A DNA stretch of 64,000 nucleotides from Haloarcula japonica DSM 6131 (GCF_000336635.1 NZ_AOLY01000005.1:221547-285546); one strand, 5' to 3'. Shown: positions 46,796 to 56,080, counted from the stretch's first letter. The notes: generated by a model not told the origin, from the letters alone. Made by a program: numbers and translations.

Positions 46796-47506
46796 ATGAC
46801 ATCAGAGGAATCAGAGGCAGATGATGAGTCCTACTGTCGTAGTTGTGGTGAATTACTATCCTCGACAGTCAATCATTGTACCGAGTGCGGTGCAGAACAA
46901 GCAGTAGACACAGACGCGTCAGTAAATACTGAACCTGCATCTGGTGGGTTTAGCACTTGGGCTATTGGGTTCGTGCCCGGTTCAACGCTGAGAAACATTC
47001 TTGTAGCATTTGTGTATTTCATTTTCTATTTCGTTGGAGTTCCATTACTTTTGTATGCTTATTGGAGCAGAGGTGGAAAGTACAAGAAACGGACATATTA
47101 TATCCTCGGAGCTATCGGCATCAGCTTCGTTGCAATAGTCATCTTAGGCGCAGTTATTGGTGCCGCAGTTGGGCCAGTAGGTGATACAAGTCCCTCGCAA
47201 GATGTTGAACCGACACCAACCGTTGAGCCATCTCCCGAGTTTAGTGTGAGAATTAGTTACAGTGGCTCATGGCAAGGTGCCCTAAGCGTAACCGGAGGTA
47301 GGTCAGGACAGTCAGAGTCGATTTCGGGTTCAGGAACAGAATCCATTGAAATTACTGGTGACGTGCGCATTATCTCAGTAAATGCACAAAAGCAGGACGA
47401 TAGTTCTTCAGAGATTATAGTCCAAATTCTCAATAACGGCGAGGTTGTATCTCAAGCCAGCACGTCATCAGCCTACGGTGTTGCACAAACCAGCCAATCT
47501 TTCTAA
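46796..47506 (+). CDS. Zinc-ribbon membrane protein 2 with extracellular beta domain
   Basis: A 236-aa protein. The N-terminal zinc ribbon CRSCGELLSSTVNHCTECGAE is followed by two membrane helices (about 64-85 and 95-125). A Pro/Thr/Glu-rich linker (about 130-145) leads to a C-terminal beta domain (FSVRISYSGSWQGALSVTGG and repeated Ser/Gly strands) that would lie outside the cell. Similar zinc-ribbon/transmembrane/beta-domain proteins are widespread in haloarchaea without known function. It is cotranscribed with the preceding gene. Confidence 0.65.
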   Translation: MTSEESEADDESYCRSCGELLSSTVNHCTECGAEQAVDTDASVNTEPASGGFSTWAIGFVPGSTLRNILVAFVYFIFYFVGVPLLLYAYWSRGGKYKKRTYYILGAIGISFVAIVILGAVIGAAVGPVGDTSPSQDVEPTPTVEPSPEFSVRISYSGSWQGALSVTGGRSGQSESISGSGTESIEITGDVRIISVNAQKQDDSSSEIIVQILNNGEVVSQASTSSAYGVAQTSQSF

Positions 47507-47556
47507 CAATATCTATCCGACTTTCATAGGATGGACAGAGAATGTAGCACTTTCAG

Positions 47557-47828
47557 CTACAGAGCTTCAAGATGCTTCTTTCGCGTTTCCATCTGTTCGT
47601 CTTTGGATTGTTTGTTGTAGTTGCTTGTCGAGTATCTCCTTACTCACGTCCATACGGTCGCTGATAACGTCCTCCATGTCGGCTACCTCGCGGGCGTCAC
47701 ACCACTTCTTGAGTATCTTCAGGCCGGGACTGATGCCTCTGTAACGATTTCCTGTTTACCTCGTCCTCACGGCTGGTTAGGTACATTTCTACGGCTTTCT
47801 CCGACCAGAGTGAGTCGAGTTTTGTCAT
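47557..47828 (-). pseudogene. Decayed tyrosine integrase remnant
   Basis: Read leftward from ATG 47828, the first frame gives MTKLDSLWSEKAVEMYLTSR and then VNRKSLQRHQSR, the start of a haloarchaeal integrase core-binding domain. After a frameshift it continues with LKILKKWCDAREVADMEDV. It then jumps straight to an integrase C-terminus: RMDVSKEILDKHYNKQSK, read after another shift, and METRKKHLEAL before TAG at 47557-47559. The whole central catalytic part (arginine I, HxxR) is deleted, so only 272 bases of about 1 kb remain. It lies 180 bases from tRNA-Arg, the likely former target. Confidence 0.75.
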
Positions 47829-48008
47829 GGTTGATCGTTTCGAGTGACCACCAACCAGACGGAACGGGCACCGCGTTAGGCTCCGGACAGTGGCACTGTC
47901 CGACCTTCAGTACGCGGTTCCGTCGAGGCGCAGACCGAGGCGGTAGAGGGCCCGGGTTCAGACCGCTCTTGTACTGCTATTCACTCGTTTCTGTTCCTCG
48001 TAGAATAG
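47829..48008. other. Gap with tRNA-like fragment next to tRNA-Arg
   Basis: No gene. Positions 47945-47964 resemble the 3' part of tRNA-Ala (17 of 20 bases match 26195-26214), including CCCGGGTTCA. It could be an old integration scar or coincidence. Confidence 0.35.
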
Positions 48009-48081
48009 CGGGCGGCGAGGGATTTGAACCCCCGACCATCTGGTCCGGAACCAGGCGTTCTGTCCGCTGAACTAGCCGCCC
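48009..48081 (-). tRNA. tRNA-Arg (anticodon CCG)
   Basis: On the minus strand: acceptor GGGCGGC with GCCGCCC; D arm GTTC/GAAC; anticodon arm CCTGG TTCCGGA CCAGA (outermost pair C-A mismatched) with CCG at 34-36; T arm GGGGG TTCAAAT CCCTC; discriminator G. No CCA is encoded. Its 3' end points left, towards the integrase remnant. Confidence 0.95.
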
Positions 48082-48128
48082 ACAGAAGATGCTATCAGAC
48101 TGCCCGTCTTAACGATTGTGAACCACAG

Positions 48129-48713
48129 TCAGGGCGACTCGCCGGTTTCGAGGGTGAAGTCGCTGGTCGGATAGGCGACACAGGTCAGACAGTACCCCTC
48201 TTCCATGTCGTCGTCCATCAGCGAGTCGTTGTTGCTGTGGCGGATGTAGTCCTCGGCCGGGCCGTCCTCGATGTGGCCGGCACAGGAGATACACTGGCCC
48301 TCGCGGCAGGCGTAGGGGAGGTCCCAGCCCTCCTCTTCGCCGGCGTCGAGGAGCGGCTCGTTGTTGGCAACCTCGATCGTTTCGCCCTCCTTGGCGAATT
48401 CGATCTCGTAGTACTCGACATCGTCCTCGGCGATGTCCTCGGGATCGAAGCCTTCGTCCTCCTCTTCAGCCTCCTCGCCTTCGCCGAGTTCGCCTTCGGC
48501 CTCACCAGCCGGAATCGCTGTAGCACCGCCACCACCGATAGAGCGGTTGTACGGCTCCGGAAAGTCCGTCTCAGGGACTGTCGCGGCCCGCTGCTCGAGG
48601 ACTTCCTGGGAGATGTCTTCCGGTGCCTCCCAACCGGTCCCTTTGGCGTAGTGGAGCGCGACCACTATCAGGGTAAGCGTGGCCCCGGCGGCGAGCCCAA
48701 CGAGTTCTACCAT
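48129..48713 (-). CDS. Membrane-anchored 2Fe-2S ferredoxin
   Basis: A 194-aa protein. An N-terminal hydrophobic helix (residues 4-22, VGLAAGATLTLIVVALHYA) is followed by an acidic linker (about 60-95, very rich in Glu). The C-terminal plant-type ferredoxin domain has cluster ligands in CREGQCISC and a final CLTC. It carries electrons in the cytoplasm near the membrane. The acidic linker is a halophilic feature. It stands next to tRNA-Arg and has no close operon partner. Confidence 0.9.
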   Translation of the reverse strand: MVELVGLAAGATLTLIVVALHYAKGTGWEAPEDISQEVLEQRAATVPETDFPEPYNRSIGGGGATAIPAGEAEGELGEGEEAEEEDEGFDPEDIAEDDVEYYEIEFAKEGETIEVANNEPLLDAGEEEGWDLPYACREGQCISCAGHIEDGPAEDYIRHSNNDSLMDDDMEEGYCLTCVAYPTSDFTLETGESP

Positions 48714-48840
48714 GTGTCCGGCTATGGAATACTGGTTTAATTAGCTGTTGTTTCAGCGCGCGAGCACCGCCGACACCGCTTGACGGAGCAGCCCTCGGCT
48801 CCGAACGGCAGGACAGAAGGTAACCGCAATCGGCGACCGG

Positions 48841-49740
48841 CTACTCGCGGCGCGGGACGTCGTGGCGACCGAAGCCGTATCGGAGTCGGCTGGCAAGGCG
48901 GCGCGAGAAGCGCCCGTCGTCGGCCCGCGAGCCGAACCGCTCGGCCAGCGACTGGTAGATAAGCGGCACCGGGACTTCCTGTTCGAGCGCCTCCTGCACG
49001 GTCCAGGTGCCGGTCGACCCGCCCTCGACGCGGTCAGCCACATCGCCGAGGTCGTTGCCTTCCTCGCGGAACGCCTCCTCGCAGAGCTCCAGCAGCCACG
49101 AGCGGATGACGGCCCCGTTGTTCCAGGTGTTGGCGACCGATTCGAGATCGAGGTCGTACCGGCCGTTGGCGAGCAGTTCGAAGCCCTCGCCGTAGGTCTG
49201 CATCAGTGCGTACTCGACGCCGTTGTGGACCATCTTGACGTAGTGGCCGGAGCCCGCCGGTCCCATCCGGTCGTGGCCGTCGGGGCCGGTCGCAACGGCG
49301 TCGAAGACGGGGACCAGTTCGTCGTAGGCCCACTGCGGGCCGCCGACCATCAGCGAGAAGCCCAGCTCTGCACCGGCGGGGCCGCCGGACGTACCACAGT
49401 CGAGGTAGGCCGCGTCGGTCGACTCGGCGCGGCGAACCGAGTCCTCGAAGTAGGAGTTCCCGCCGTCGACGACGATGTCATCGCCGTCAAGTACCGGGGC
49501 CAGTTCGTCCAGCGCGGCATCGACCGGGTCTCCGGCGGGGACCATCAGCCAGATTCGTTTCTCCGGACCGAGTTTCTCCGCGAGGTCGCCGATGGACGAT
49601 GCCGGTCGAGCCCCGGCGTCAGCCGCGTCGGCGACGCTCTCCTCGTCGATGTCGAAGACGACGACTTCGTGGCCGGCTTCGAGCACGCGGTCGACCACGA
49701 TGCGGCCCATACGTCCGAGTCCGATGACGCCAAGTTCCAT
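48841..49740 (-). CDS. gnd: 6-phosphogluconate dehydrogenase (decarboxylating), short form
   Basis: A 299-aa oxidoreductase of the 6PGDH/beta-hydroxyacid dehydrogenase family. It has the Rossmann motif GVIGLGRMGRIVVDRVLEAG at the N-terminus, then VDGGNSYFEDSVRR, the substrate loop DCGTSGGPAGAELGFSLMVGG, catalytic lysine in YVKMVHNGVEYALMQTYGEG, and WNNGAVIRSWLL. The length matches the short (GntZ-like, NAD-type) enzymes rather than the roughly 470-aa form. In haloarchaea it makes ribulose 5-phosphate in the oxidative pentose phosphate pathway. Monocistronic. Confidence 0.92.
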   Translation of the reverse strand: MELGVIGLGRMGRIVVDRVLEAGHEVVVFDIDEESVADAADAGARPASSIGDLAEKLGPEKRIWLMVPAGDPVDAALDELAPVLDGDDIVVDGGNSYFEDSVRRAESTDAAYLDCGTSGGPAGAELGFSLMVGGPQWAYDELVPVFDAVATGPDGHDRMGPAGSGHYVKMVHNGVEYALMQTYGEGFELLANGRYDLDLESVANTWNNGAVIRSWLLELCEEAFREEGNDLGDVADRVEGGSTGTWTVQEALEQEVPVPLIYQSLAERFGSRADDGRFSRRLASRLRYGFGRHDVPRRE

Positions 49741-49997
49741 ACCGAGGACTCGCCGACCGAACAGGTAGGGATTGCGATTCGACAGAAAAGCGTGGCACGA
49801 ACACCACCCGTGCCGTCGTCAGTCATGGTACCGTCCTCAGCCGACCGTCTCGGAAGCCAGCAATTGCCGCGAGTCCTGTCCCGTACTGCACTGAACAATC
49901 CGGCTCTGGCACGCAAAAAATCCACGGAATACAATCACATCGTCCATTAGAATCCCGGGACCACCGCCGTTTTGTTCCGGCCACTCCTGATAGGAAT

Positions 49998-51095
49998 ATG
50001 GACGACCGCATACGCGAACACGCCAGGATTCTCGTCGACTGGAGCGCTCGCATCGATGCGGGCGATGACGTGGTTCTGGCCGTCGAGGACGGTGCCCACG
50101 ACCTCGCAGTCGCTGTGGCCGAACAGCTTGGCGACCGCGGCGCGAACCTCCTATCGACGTACCAGTCCGACGAACTCACACGGGCCTATCTGGGGGCTCA
50201 CGACGGGTCATTCACCGAGAATCCCGAGTACGAACTGGCGTTGTACGACCGGGCAGACAGCGTGCTGTTCCTGAAAGGATCGCGGAATACCACCGAGACG
50301 GCTGACGTGGACAGCGACCAGCGGCAGGCGTACTCGACGGCTCGACAAGAAATCAGGGAGGCCCGCCTGGATACCGACTGGGTGTCGACACAGCATCCGA
50401 CACGGGCGATGGCCCAGCAGGCCGGGATGGCCTATGCTGACTATCAGGACTTCGTCTACGACGCGACGCTACGGGACTGGGAGGCGCTGGCGGAAGAACA
50501 GGCCCGGCTCAAGGAGATCCTCGACGACGGCAAGGAAGTCCGAATAGTCGCCGACAGCACGGACATCACGCTGTTTATCGACGGCCGCATCGCCGTCAAC
50601 TCCGCCGCCAGCGTGGCCTACGACTCGCACAACCTCCCCTCCGGGGAAGTGTTCACTGCTCCCTACGACACCGCTGGTGTCGTAACCTTCGACGTGCCGA
50701 TGACGATACAGGGTCGCCGCATCAAAAACGTCGAGCTGACGTTCAAGGACGGCGTCGTCGTCGACTGGTCAGCCGAACAGGGCGAGGCAGTCATCGACGA
50801 AATCATCGGGACCGACGGCGGCTCGCGCCAGCTGGGCGAGCTCGGCATCGGGATGAACCGCGGCGTCGACCGCGTCACCGACAACATCCTCTTCGATGAG
50901 AAGATGGGCGGGACCGTTCACCTCGCGCTCGGGCGCGCGTACGATGCCTGTCTTCCAGAAGGCGAGTCCGGCAACGACAGCGCCGTCCACGAGGACCTCA
51001 TCACGACGATGGGCGAGGGGTCGCGGCTCGAAGTCGACGGCGAAGTCATCCAGCAAGACGGCGTGTTCCGCTGGGAAGACGGCTTCGAAGGGTAG
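49998..51095 (+). CDS. M29-family metallo-aminopeptidase
   Basis: A 365-aa cytosolic aminopeptidase of the AmpS/aminopeptidase T family. Recognisable stretches include DRADSVLFLKGSRNT, TDWVSTQHPTRAMAQQAGM, NLPSGEVFTAPYDTAGVVTFD (metal-ligand Glu in GEVFTAP) and LGELGIGMNRGV, with further ligands in DEKMGGTVHLALGRAY. These house the Glu/His/Asp metal site of the family. It removes N-terminal residues from peptides. It starts at ATG 49998 with TAGGAATATG upstream, and ends before a strong hairpin terminator. Confidence 0.92.
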   Translation: MDDRIREHARILVDWSARIDAGDDVVLAVEDGAHDLAVAVAEQLGDRGANLLSTYQSDELTRAYLGAHDGSFTENPEYELALYDRADSVLFLKGSRNTTETADVDSDQRQAYSTARQEIREARLDTDWVSTQHPTRAMAQQAGMAYADYQDFVYDATLRDWEALAEEQARLKEILDDGKEVRIVADSTDITLFIDGRIAVNSAASVAYDSHNLPSGEVFTAPYDTAGVVTFDVPMTIQGRRIKNVELTFKDGVVVDWSAEQGEAVIDEIIGTDGGSRQLGELGIGMNRGVDRVTDNILFDEKMGGTVHLALGRAYDACLPEGESGNDSAVHEDLITTMGEGSRLEVDGEVIQQDGVFRWEDGFEG

Positions 51096-51249
51096 CTGTC
51101 GCGGGACTGCGGTGCTGTGGGCCGGGAATAGATGTCATGATGCTGGTAGGCCGGGAGTGGCCTCCGTGCCACGACCCGGGGCAGGGCAGGTCTGCTGAGG
51201 GCTGTACTGATGCTGTTGTGATGTACCGCGAGCGGAGCGAGCAGTTTCA

Positions 51250-51287
51250 CTCCGAGCGCGGCCTGGCCGCGACTCGGAGGCGTTTTT
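51250..51287 (+). terminator. Hairpin-plus-T-run terminator of the aminopeptidase gene
   Basis: Two 7-bp segments, CTCCGAG-CGCGGCC and GGCCGCG-A-CTCGGAG, pair over 14 bp around a single T with one bulged A (51250-51279), and TTTTT follows at 51283-51287. This looks like a classic intrinsic terminator. Confidence 0.7.
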
Positions 51288-51308
51288 AGCGTAGATTTTT
51301 GCAAGCCG

Positions 51309-51398
51309 AGCGGGACCGAAGGTCCCGCTGGCCGTGCGAACGGGCGCTTCGCGCCCGTGAGCAGAGAGTGGTGCCCACAGCGCGCTCGAAGAGCGCGC
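51309..51398. repeat. Three perfect triloop palindromes
   Basis: Stem-loops with three-base loops: AGCGGGACC/GGTCCCGCT around GAA (51309-51329), ACGGGCGC/GCGCCCGT around TTC (51340-51358) and GCGCGCTC/GAGCGCGC around GAA (51380-51398). They fill the gap between two convergent genes, a bidirectional-terminator position. Confidence 0.65.
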
Positions 51399-51429
51399 GA
51401 GGACACCCGACGCAGTAAAAAGGTACTAC

Positions 51430-53178
51430 TCAGATGGAGAGGAACTGCGACACCAGCCACTTCGTGAACGTCCCGGTAATAGCGCCGATCCAAGACAGAA
51501 TCACGAAGTGCATGTAGGTGTTGGCGTTGTGGCCGCCGTCGACAGTTCGAATCATCAGCGACGACAGCATCGCGCCGAACATGATGATGATGATGAGTAG
51601 GAACTCGATGAGCGGGATGTTGTAGACGCTCGTGTTGATAAGCGAGGCGGCGTCCAGCCGGCTCCCGGTACTCAGGTTGAGCGACATATCGGCGAGGATG
51701 TTGACGACCTGCAGCCCGATGAAGAAAGCAAAGGTGGAGGCAGCGGTCATCCCGTAGAGGAGGCCGACGAGCGTCGTCGCCGCCTGCTTTCGCTTCTGGC
51801 GGAGTTGCAGTACCTGATTCATGTTCTCGGAGATGAGCTCGCCCAGCTGCTTTGGGGACCCACCCATCTCGCGGCCGATGAGGTACATCTCGGAGAAGGT
51901 CTGGATGAGATAGGAGCGACAGTCCGCGGTGAAAAAGCGCCAGGCAGCGGTTGGCTCGATCCGCATATTCAGTCGCTTGTAGAGGTTATCGATGTTCGGA
52001 GAGAGCGCGCCGAAGTCCTTCTTGCGGAGGGTTCGAAGCACCGCACCAGTGGTAGACTGCTTTGCGCCCTCGGTCGCACCGAGCGCGCGGATGAAGTTCG
52101 GGAACTCCGAGTCCCGGTCCTTGATGCGCTGTTCTTCCTGCCGGAAGACGATGCCGGGGATGAGCATCGGCGTGATCGGCGCGGCGGCATACAGCGGCAG
52201 CGGCACTTCGTCAAACATGAAAAAGAGGTCGTTCAGCGTGATCGGTGAGATACCGAGCATCCCGCCCAGTGTGATGAACACGAGCAGCATCGACAGCCCC
52301 ACGCCGGCGACCATCGATTTATTGAGCTTTGACTCGACCGGCGACGGGTAGTCGACAGGGTGGAACCACACCGGGTCGTAGGGAGCCATCGAACGGATGG
52401 CGAGGTAGAAGCCGGTCTGGACGAAGACGAACATTACGATGACGGCGCTGACGGTCATCGTCGGGTTCGTCCCGGTCAGGACCGGGAGAACGACAGCGAA
52501 CACCAGCGCGAACGTCATCGAGAGAATCATCGACAGGTAGAGGTCCTTCATCACTTCCAGACTGTCGAGCGAGCTCTTGTACACCGTCGAGTAGTGCTGG
52601 ATGATCTGCTCCTGTTCGGTCAGGAGGTAGTCGTCGAGTCCCTGTCCGGCCCCGAGCGTGTACGCGAGCCGGTCGAAGAAGTCTGAGACGGCGCGGCTCG
52701 GGACTTGCTTGGCGCGGCGACGGCAGGCGTCGTCGAGGCTCAGGTTCCAGGTGTCGACCAGCTGGACGATTCGGTGCATCTCCATCGCGAGTTCGCCGTA
52801 CTCGTCTTCCTCAGCCAGCGTTCGGAACACCTCCATCCGGTCGATCTTCGTCGTCGCCAGCACGGTCATGTGCGTGATAAGCAAGTGAAACCGATTATTG
52901 AGTTCGCGTTTGCGCTGGCTCAGCAGGATTTTCGGGTAGAAAACCGCCGACGCCATCACGAGGAAGCCCAGCAGGGGGATCGGTGCTCGGACTGCAATGG
53001 GCTGATCCAACAGCAGGGCAACGACCGTCGAGATAATGAAGAAGGCGACGGCTGGCAGCAGGATGAGAAAGAGATACCGCTCCAGCGGGATCGTCATCTG
53101 GCGGTAGGATTCAACGAGCGACTGGATCGTCTCGGTGATCGTCAGATCGAGGTCGCTCTCGGCTTCGCCCTGTGCCAT
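51430..53178 (-). CDS. arlJ: Archaellum membrane platform protein ArlJ (FlaJ)
   Basis: A 582-aa polytopic membrane protein (about nine or ten helices in three clusters: 40-95, 205-290 and 470-575) with two T2SF-type cytoplasmic domains (about 100-200 and 345-470, with FPNFIRALGATEGAKQSTTGAVLRTL). It anchors the archaellum motor and binds the ArlI ATPase. It is the last gene of the cluster, with 2 bases between it and arlI. Length and order (ArlI then ArlJ) match the haloarchaeal cluster. Confidence 0.95.
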   Translation of the reverse strand: MAQGEAESDLDLTITETIQSLVESYRQMTIPLERYLFLILLPAVAFFIISTVVALLLDQPIAVRAPIPLLGFLVMASAVFYPKILLSQRKRELNNRFHLLITHMTVLATTKIDRMEVFRTLAEEDEYGELAMEMHRIVQLVDTWNLSLDDACRRRAKQVPSRAVSDFFDRLAYTLGAGQGLDDYLLTEQEQIIQHYSTVYKSSLDSLEVMKDLYLSMILSMTFALVFAVVLPVLTGTNPTMTVSAVIVMFVFVQTGFYLAIRSMAPYDPVWFHPVDYPSPVESKLNKSMVAGVGLSMLLVFITLGGMLGISPITLNDLFFMFDEVPLPLYAAAPITPMLIPGIVFRQEEQRIKDRDSEFPNFIRALGATEGAKQSTTGAVLRTLRKKDFGALSPNIDNLYKRLNMRIEPTAAWRFFTADCRSYLIQTFSEMYLIGREMGGSPKQLGELISENMNQVLQLRQKRKQAATTLVGLLYGMTAASTFAFFIGLQVVNILADMSLNLSTGSRLDAASLINTSVYNIPLIEFLLIIIIMFGAMLSSLMIRTVDGGHNANTYMHFVILSWIGAITGTFTKWLVSQFLSI

Positions 53179-53180
53179 CG

Positions 53181-54854
53181 TTAGTCCGGTCTGGCCATGT
53201 TGAACGGGATCCCTTCGACGCCGTCACGCTGGAAGTCCGAGATGAAGTCGTTGACTTCGTGATAGCCGAGAATACCCTCCTGCATGGCCCGTTCGATGAG
53301 GTTCGCGCGGAACTCGAGGTCGTCGTAGATGTCACGCGTGTCCTCGTAGCCGAGCAGGGTCGCGATTTGCTCTTCGAGAACGAAAGAGTTGTTCATCCCC
53401 TGGAAGATGATCTCGTCCTCGACGGGGTCCCAGTTGAACACCTGCCGGGTGACGACACCGTCCATCTCCTTGGAGTACCCCTCGATTTCCTGAACGCTCG
53501 TTACACGGCGCAGGACCTGGTCGCCCTGTTTGACGCGGTTCTGGAACAGCGCCACGTCGGCCACGTCCATGAACGTCTCGGGGACGTTGATCGGCTCACC
53601 GGTGAAGCGCTGAATCATCGAAACGATGTCGCTCGCGTGGAACGTCAGCATCACCGGGTGACCGGTCTGGGCAGCCTGGAACGCCATCCGTCCCTCCTCA
53701 CCACGAACCTCCCCGACGATGATGTAGTCGGGACGGGACCGCAGTGCGGCGGCGACCAGGTCGAACATGTCGATGCTGGTTCCCTCGTCCTCGCCCTCAC
53801 GAGTCAGGAGTTGCTGCCAGGTGTTGTGCGGGGGGAGCACCTCGGCGGTGTCCTCCGCGGTGTAGATCTTCGCGTCGTCGGGAATGAACGAGGTGATCGC
53901 GTTCAGCGTCGTCGTCTTCCCGGACGCCGTCTCCCCGACCACGAACACTGTCTGTTCGTTCTCCAGACAGAGCCAGAGATACGCGGCCAGTTGCGGCGAC
54001 AGCGTCATCCACTTGGTAATCTGGAAAATCGAGAGCGGAACGTCGTCGCCCTGACGGATGGTGAGCGAAGGCCCTTTGAGGCTCACGTCGTCGGAGTAGA
54101 TGAGGTTCAGACGCGACCCGTCCGGAAGCGTCGAGTCGACGATGGGGTCCGAGTCCGAAACCGGGTCGCCCATCCGTTCGCCCATATTGCGGAGCCACTG
54201 GTCGAAGGCCTCCTCGCTTTGCCATTCGACGGTCGTTTCGAGCATCCCGTAGACCCCGTGGTCGACGTGGCATTCGCTCCGGCCGATAACGTGAATATCC
54301 TCGTTGGCTGGGTCGCGCATAACCGGTTCGAGCGGGCCGAGGCCGACGATGTCGCGGTTCAGCCGGTAGAGGATGTTCTCGTAGGTCTCCTGTGTGACCT
54401 CGACGCTGCTCACGTCAGTGAGGTTCGACAGGCGCGTGAGAACGCCGCTGTCGCTGTCCTCGTCCCGGACTTTGGTCGTCTCCTGCAGGAGTTCCTCGAT
54501 GCGGTCGTCGAACTGGGCCTCGTTTTCGGGCGCGGGCTTGTTGACGCTGCGCTGGAGCAGGCGGTTTCGAACCTTCCCGAAGACGGCCCGCTCGTCCTCG
54601 TCAAGTTCTGGCTCGATGGCGTAGTACTTCATGTCCTGCCCCACGTCGCCGTAGATATGACAGAAAATGGGGCCACCGACCGGATAGAGTACGTTCGGCC
54701 GGTTCGTTTCGTAGTCGTCGTCGGCCTCGTCGATGAGCATCGGGAACTCACCGGTGATCTGTTTGAACTTCTTCAGGTGGTCCCGCAGGTGGGGCCGCCG
54801 CGCTGCCATCTGTCGAAGTTCGTCCGACGGTTTCGCACGTCCGTGGTCTGTCAT
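53181..54854 (-). CDS. arlI: Archaellum motor ATPase ArlI (FlaI)
   Basis: A 557-aa type IV secretion-like ATPase that assembles and turns the archaellum. Walker A is VGETASGKTTTLNA (near residue 305); the aspartate box and Walker B region includes YTAEDTAEVL and RPDYIIVGEVRGEE; a His box follows in HPVMLTFHA. The N-terminal domain (about 1-230) is acidic. It starts at ATG 54854, 14 bases after the arlH stop. Confidence 0.96.
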   Translation of the reverse strand: MTDHGRAKPSDELRQMAARRPHLRDHLKKFKQITGEFPMLIDEADDDYETNRPNVLYPVGGPIFCHIYGDVGQDMKYYAIEPELDEDERAVFGKVRNRLLQRSVNKPAPENEAQFDDRIEELLQETTKVRDEDSDSGVLTRLSNLTDVSSVEVTQETYENILYRLNRDIVGLGPLEPVMRDPANEDIHVIGRSECHVDHGVYGMLETTVEWQSEEAFDQWLRNMGERMGDPVSDSDPIVDSTLPDGSRLNLIYSDDVSLKGPSLTIRQGDDVPLSIFQITKWMTLSPQLAAYLWLCLENEQTVFVVGETASGKTTTLNAITSFIPDDAKIYTAEDTAEVLPPHNTWQQLLTREGEDEGTSIDMFDLVAAALRSRPDYIIVGEVRGEEGRMAFQAAQTGHPVMLTFHASDIVSMIQRFTGEPINVPETFMDVADVALFQNRVKQGDQVLRRVTSVQEIEGYSKEMDGVVTRQVFNWDPVEDEIIFQGMNNSFVLEEQIATLLGYEDTRDIYDDLEFRANLIERAMQEGILGYHEVNDFISDFQRDGVEGIPFNMARPD

Positions 54855-54868
54855 ATCTTAGCTCACCT

Positions 54869-55630
54869 CTAGGCGACGCTGCGTGATTCGATGACGATGC
54901 CGGTTCCCGAGCGGACCGAGAACCCGATGGTGTCACCGACCTGTTCACCCATGCCGGCGAATCGGAGGACGTTGATCTGCCGGCGCACGTCGTTGCCGAC
55001 CTCGATCATCTCCAGTTCGATGAACACGTCGGCGATAGCCCGGAACGGACCGATAGCCTCCTCGTCCAGCGTCGACGGGTCGACAGTAAGCATGATACAC
55101 TTCCCCTGTGAGATGACGTCCCGGAAGTAGGAGATGACCTCCAGAGCGGCCTGTCGCTCCTCGTTTTGCCGGACGAGGGCCTCGAACTTGGGGTCGTTCC
55201 GGAGGATAGCGTCGAAGGTGTCGATGACGACGACATCAGCATCCCACATTACCTCGGCCTCCATCAGTCGCTTGAGGAGTTCCTTCCGGTCTGACTGCTC
55301 GTCACCGCCGGTCAGGGCGTTCGATTCGCCGATGTCGGCGTGCAGGAACAGTACGTCCTCGTCGAGGATATGGTCCACCATGTCATACGACAGCGAGTGC
55401 ATCTGGTCGAGGAAGCTCCCGACGGTCAGCTCCGTCGAGAGGTATGTCACTTCGTGGCCCTCCTCACAGAGGCCGTAGGTGAACCGCTGGCTCATGGCGG
55501 ATTTGCCGGCCCCGTAGTCCCCTTCGACGAGGATGATGCTGCCGGGTGGGATACCGCCGCCCAGTTCCTTGTTCAGCCGGTCGTGATCGTCCAGTCCGAG
55601 CGAGAATAGGTCAGTACTTGCGATACTCAT
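54869..55630 (-). CDS. arlH: Archaellum RecA-like protein ArlH (FlaH)
   Basis: A 253-aa KaiC/RecA-like ATP-binding protein of the motor complex. The P-loop region is [15 protein letters not shown] (near residue 35) and the Walker B-like strand is [12 protein letters not shown] (about 125-136), preceded by [12 protein letters not shown] binding by ArlH regulates its ring on ArlI. The start overlaps the arlG stop (ATGA). Confidence 0.95.
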   Translation of the reverse strand: MSIASTDLFSLGLDDHDRLNKELGGGIPPGSIILVEGDYGAGKSAMSQRFTYGLCEEGHEVTYLSTELTVGSFLDQMHSLSYDMVDHILDEDVLFLHADIGESNALTGGDEQSDRKELLKRLMEAEVMWDADVVVIDTFDAILRNDPKFEALVRQNEERQAALEVISYFRDVISQGKCIMLTVDPSTLDEEAIGPFRAIADVFIELEMIEVGNDVRRQINVLRFAGMGEQVGDTIGFSVRSGTGIVIESRSVA

Positions 55631-56079
55631 GTGTTAAACTCGAACACCTCCTCGTCGCCGTTGACGATAAGCTTGAGACGGTGGTCGCCGCTGTTGAGGT
55701 TATCGTTGATATCGATACGAACCACCTCACCGGGTCGCCAGCTGTTGCCACCATTTGGCTCCAGTGTTACCGTGTAGTCACTGGCGAAGGTCCCGTCAAC
55801 GAACACATCCACCTGTCCGGGAACCGGAGCTAACGTCTCTGAGCCGGTGTTTTTGACGTGGATCGTGATTGTGCTCGCGTCGCCATCGTAGATGGTGTTA
55901 CTGCCGCTGTCGGAGATTATTTCCACGTCGGTCCGGACATCGCTGCTCACGTCCAGCCCTTGCTCCGAGACAGCGTTGCTCAGCTCGCCGATACTGCTCG
56001 TAAAGACGCCGGCCACGCTCGCGGCGATGGCCATCGACGCGATGAACAGGATCAGATGTGAGACGGAGACGCTCGCCAT
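55627..56079 (-). CDS. arlG: Archaellum stator protein ArlG (FlaG)
   Basis: A 150-aa protein with an N-terminal archaellin-like membrane helix ([18 protein letters not shown]) and an extracytoplasmic beta-sandwich (about 45-150, [22 protein letters not shown]). With ArlF it forms the filament that ties the motor to the S-layer. It starts 1 base after the arlF stop. Confidence 0.92.
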   Translation of the reverse strand: MASVSVSHLILFIASMAIAASVAGVFTSSIGELSNAVSEQGLDVSSDVRTDVEIISDSGSNTIYDGDASTITIHVKNTGSETLAPVPGQVDVFVDGTFASDYTVTLEPNGGNSWRPGEVVRIDINDNLNSGDHRLKLIVNGDEEVFEFNT

Positions 56080-56080
56080 G

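Noticed and set aside
47621..48070. 149-codon ORF running towards tRNA-Arg
   Set aside because: It crosses the integrase relic in the wrong sense and runs into the tRNA gene. It has no protein-like features.
53172..54872. 566-codon open frame antisense to arlI
   Set aside because: It is a shadow of the secure ArlI gene, with composition dictated by the opposite strand.
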